Origin: Erythrobacter sp. UBA2510
GTDB lineage: Bacteria > Pseudomonadota > Alphaproteobacteria > Sphingomonadales > Sphingomonadaceae
Direction: 5' to 3'
Assembly (NCBI GenBank): GCA_002341345.1
Contig: DDNW01000075.1
Span: forward strand, 16,540 to 22,800
Length of the DNA: 6,261 nt
The notes beneath the pieces are model-generated. The model ran no database searches, had not been told where the DNA came from, and saw only the letters and a list, made by a program, of their open reading frames with translations. The translations under genes were made by a program, and so were the position numbers. Shown here piece after piece: positions 5,422 to 6,261 of the stretch. Each line of letters opens with the position of its first letter. Position 1 is the first letter of the stretch.

Positions 5422-5448
5422 CGCGCGGAGTTCGTGAAAAAGCGGTGA
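5419..5448 (+). other. In-frame PhnA tail beyond the TAG, overlapping yaiI start
   Basis: After the TAG the reading frame encodes RAEFVKKR, matching the conserved last strand of PhnA proteins (EFVKK), then stops at TGA 5446-5448. That TGA overlaps the GTG start of yaiI at 5445-5447 in a GTGA arrangement typical of coupled genes. This indicates that the bases are a former or still used coding tail and not spacer. Confidence 0.75.
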
Positions 5449-5918
5449 ACCAGATCACGATCCTCGTCGATGCCGATGCCTGCCCGGTGAAGGAGGAGGT
5501 GTACCGCGTGGCGCAGCGCCACAAGGTGCCGGTAAAAGTGGTCAGCAACGCGGCCTTCCGCATTCCCGACAGCGCGCTGGTGGAGCGGGTGGTGGTGAGC
5601 GATGGCTTCGATGCGGCGGACGACTGGATCGCCGAGAATGCCGACGCAGCCAGCGTGGTGGTGACGGCGGATATCCTGCTGGCCGACCGCTGCCTGAAGG
5701 CGGGCGCGACGGTGCTGGCGCATAACGGCAAGCCCTTCACCAGCGGCTCGATCGGCGGGGCGATTGCGACCCGCGCGATCATGGCCGACCTGCGCGCCGG
5801 GATGGACGGGCCATTGGGGGCGGCTGGTGGCGGGCCGCCGCCCTTCAGCAAGGCCGATCGCTCGCGGTTCCTGCAGGAACTGGACAAGGTGCTGGTGAAG
5901 CTGGCGCGGTTGCGCTGA
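5445..5918 (+). CDS. yaiI: YaiI/YqxD family protein (DUF188, UPF0178)
   Basis: The 157-residue soluble protein matches the YaiI/YqxD family along its whole length. Visible features are DADACPVKEEVYRVA (9-23) with the family Asp and Cys, VSNAAFRIP (33-41), DGFDAADDWIAENA (53-66), VVTADILLADRCLKAGATV (72-90), LAHNGKPFT (91-99), and GGGPPPFSKADRSRFLQELD (128-147). The fold is PIN-like, with clustered acidic residues (D9, D11, D57, D60, D76, D81) that may bind metal; a nuclease role is suggested for such folds but not shown. Start is GTG at 5445, with only a weak GGAG at 5427-5430, so translation may depend on coupling with the gene before it. If PhnA translation ends at the TAG, 24 nt earlier, coupling would be weaker. 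It is the last gene of the plus-strand cluster. Confidence 0.93.
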   Translation: MNQITILVDADACPVKEEVYRVAQRHKVPVKVVSNAAFRIPDSALVERVVVSDGFDAADDWIAENADAASVVVTADILLADRCLKAGATVLAHNGKPFTSGSIGGAIATRAIMADLRAGMDGPLGAAGGGPPPFSKADRSRFLQELDKVLVKLARLR

Positions 5919-5934
5919 TTGCGCACTGATTTTT
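5911..5934 (+). terminator. Weak intrinsic terminator at the end of yaiI
   Basis: TGCGC (5911-5915) pairs with GCGCA (5921-5925) around a 5-nt loop that contains most of the yaiI stop codon. A run of five T follows at 5930-5934. The stem is only 5 bp, so termination would be partial, but the position in the convergent gap is right. Confidence 0.4.
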
Positions 5935-5942
5935 CAGGTGCC

Positions 5943-6089
5943 TCAGCGGGCCTTGTGGGCCGCGATCGCCTCGTCCAGCGCCATGATGCGCTGGCGCTCG
6001 GGCGTGTCCTTGGCCAGCCCCTTGAGCCGACAGGTGGCCCACAGCGATTTGCGCTCGGCTTCCAGCGCCTTGAGATAGAGATCGGCCAT
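5943..6089 (-). CDS. Small hypothetical protein (48 aa)
   Basis: The product begins MADLYLKALEAERKSLWATC and ends with AHKAR. It reads as two charged amphipathic helices joined at KDTPER, with one cysteine (C20). The frame runs open upstream to an ATG at 6254, but that part is low in protein character, passes through the hairpin repeats and has no ribosome site. ATG at 6087-6089 is preferred because the helical, charged composition begins there. Its own upstream site is weak (GAAAGA about 10 nt before). It is convergent with yaiI, 24 nt away. I do not recognise a family. Codon use is GC-rich like the neighbours, which favours a real gene. Confidence 0.6.
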   Translation of the reverse strand: MADLYLKALEAERKSLWATCRLKGLAKDTPERQRIMALDEAIAAHKAR

Positions 6090-6182
6090 TGCGGATTGTC
6101 TTTCGTGGGTTCGGGGCGAGTGTCGGCGCGGCCTATGGGCGCTGACGGAGGAGAATACCAGCGCGGCGAGTGATGCTGACAC

Positions 6183-6254
6183 GCCCTCAAGCAGCGCAGC
6201 GGCAGGGCACGAAACCGCGCCCTCAAGCAGCGGAGTGTTAGGGCGTAAACTCAT
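6183..6254. repeat. Two tandem 36-nt units, each with a hairpin
   Basis: Two units start with the identical 14 bases GCCCTCAAGCAGCG at 6183 and 6219, and each closes with AGGGC (6204-6208 and 6240-6244). So each is a GCCCT...AGGGC hairpin with a 16-nt inside, at a 36-nt period. By hand alignment 25 of 36 positions agree. The second stem extends to CGCCCT...AGGGCG. An intergenic REP-like palindromic repeat is likely, lying upstream of the small hypothetical gene. The window ends just beyond, so the array may continue. Confidence 0.65.
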
Positions 6255-6261
6255 AAACTGA

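Noticed and set aside
5405..6226. 273-residue minus-strand open frame
   Set aside because: It is antisense to yaiI, rich in Arg/Ser/Pro/Thr as expected from high-GC shadows, and shows no domain.
6172..6238. Plus-strand mini-ORF beginning MLTRPQAAQRQ across the repeats
   Set aside because: The GGAGGAG is about 20 nt from the ATG and the repeated RPQAA simply reflects the hairpin units.
1..6261. CRISPR array, tRNA, rRNA, insertion sequence or defence island
   Set aside because: No regularly spaced repeats with unique spacers, no cloverleaf, no transposase and no terminal inverted repeats were seen; the 36-nt period pair has only two units and is palindromic with no spacer.

Overview
The window looks like chromosomal DNA from an alphaproteobacterium, most likely of the order Sphingomonadales (Erythrobacter/Sphingomonas-like). 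The reasons are the high-GC coding style, a UrcA-family secreted protein, a zinc-ribbon-less PhnA/YjdM protein, and a family of small lipoproteins and small hypothetical proteins typical of that group. This placement is inferred from gene families and not from a marker gene.

Layout, left to right. Positions 1-112 hold the edge of a gene that cannot be resolved. A small lipoprotein gene (113-568, +) and a TauE/SafE-type membrane transporter gene (716-1474, +) follow. The transporter converges on a MarR-like winged-helix regulator (1500-2063, -) across a short GC-rich hairpin. Positions 2064-2640 form an AT-rich stretch that at first looks empty. It contains a convincing 52-residue small gene on the minus strand (2273-2431) with a TTG start and a good ribosome binding site. 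Next on the minus strand come a UrcA-family protein (2705-3061) with a strong intrinsic terminator (2631-2671), a short HPF/RaiA-type ribosome-associated protein (3277-3621), and a DUF1772 membrane protein (3714-4190) whose most credible start is an ATA codon. Divergent from these lies a plus-strand cluster: a tandem SpoIIAA-like two-domain protein (4338-5075), PhnA/YjdM (5140-5421), and YaiI/DUF188 (5445-5918). A 48-residue hypothetical gene (5943-6089, -) and a pair of 36-nt-spaced hairpin repeats close the window.

Most genes are ordinary accessory and housekeeping genes, and I do not see a coherent new multi-gene system. The most interesting details are at gene edges. The PhnA reading frame is cut by a TAG, yet the family's conserved last residues continue in the same frame to a TGA that overlaps the GTG start of yaiI. 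The DUF1772 gene has a perfect AGGAGG placed for a non-canonical ATA start that restores its first membrane helix. The hidden TTG-started small gene is the third. The UrcA protein, the ribosome-associated factor and the regulator hint at envelope and stationary-phase functions, but nothing in the sequence ties them together as one pathway.
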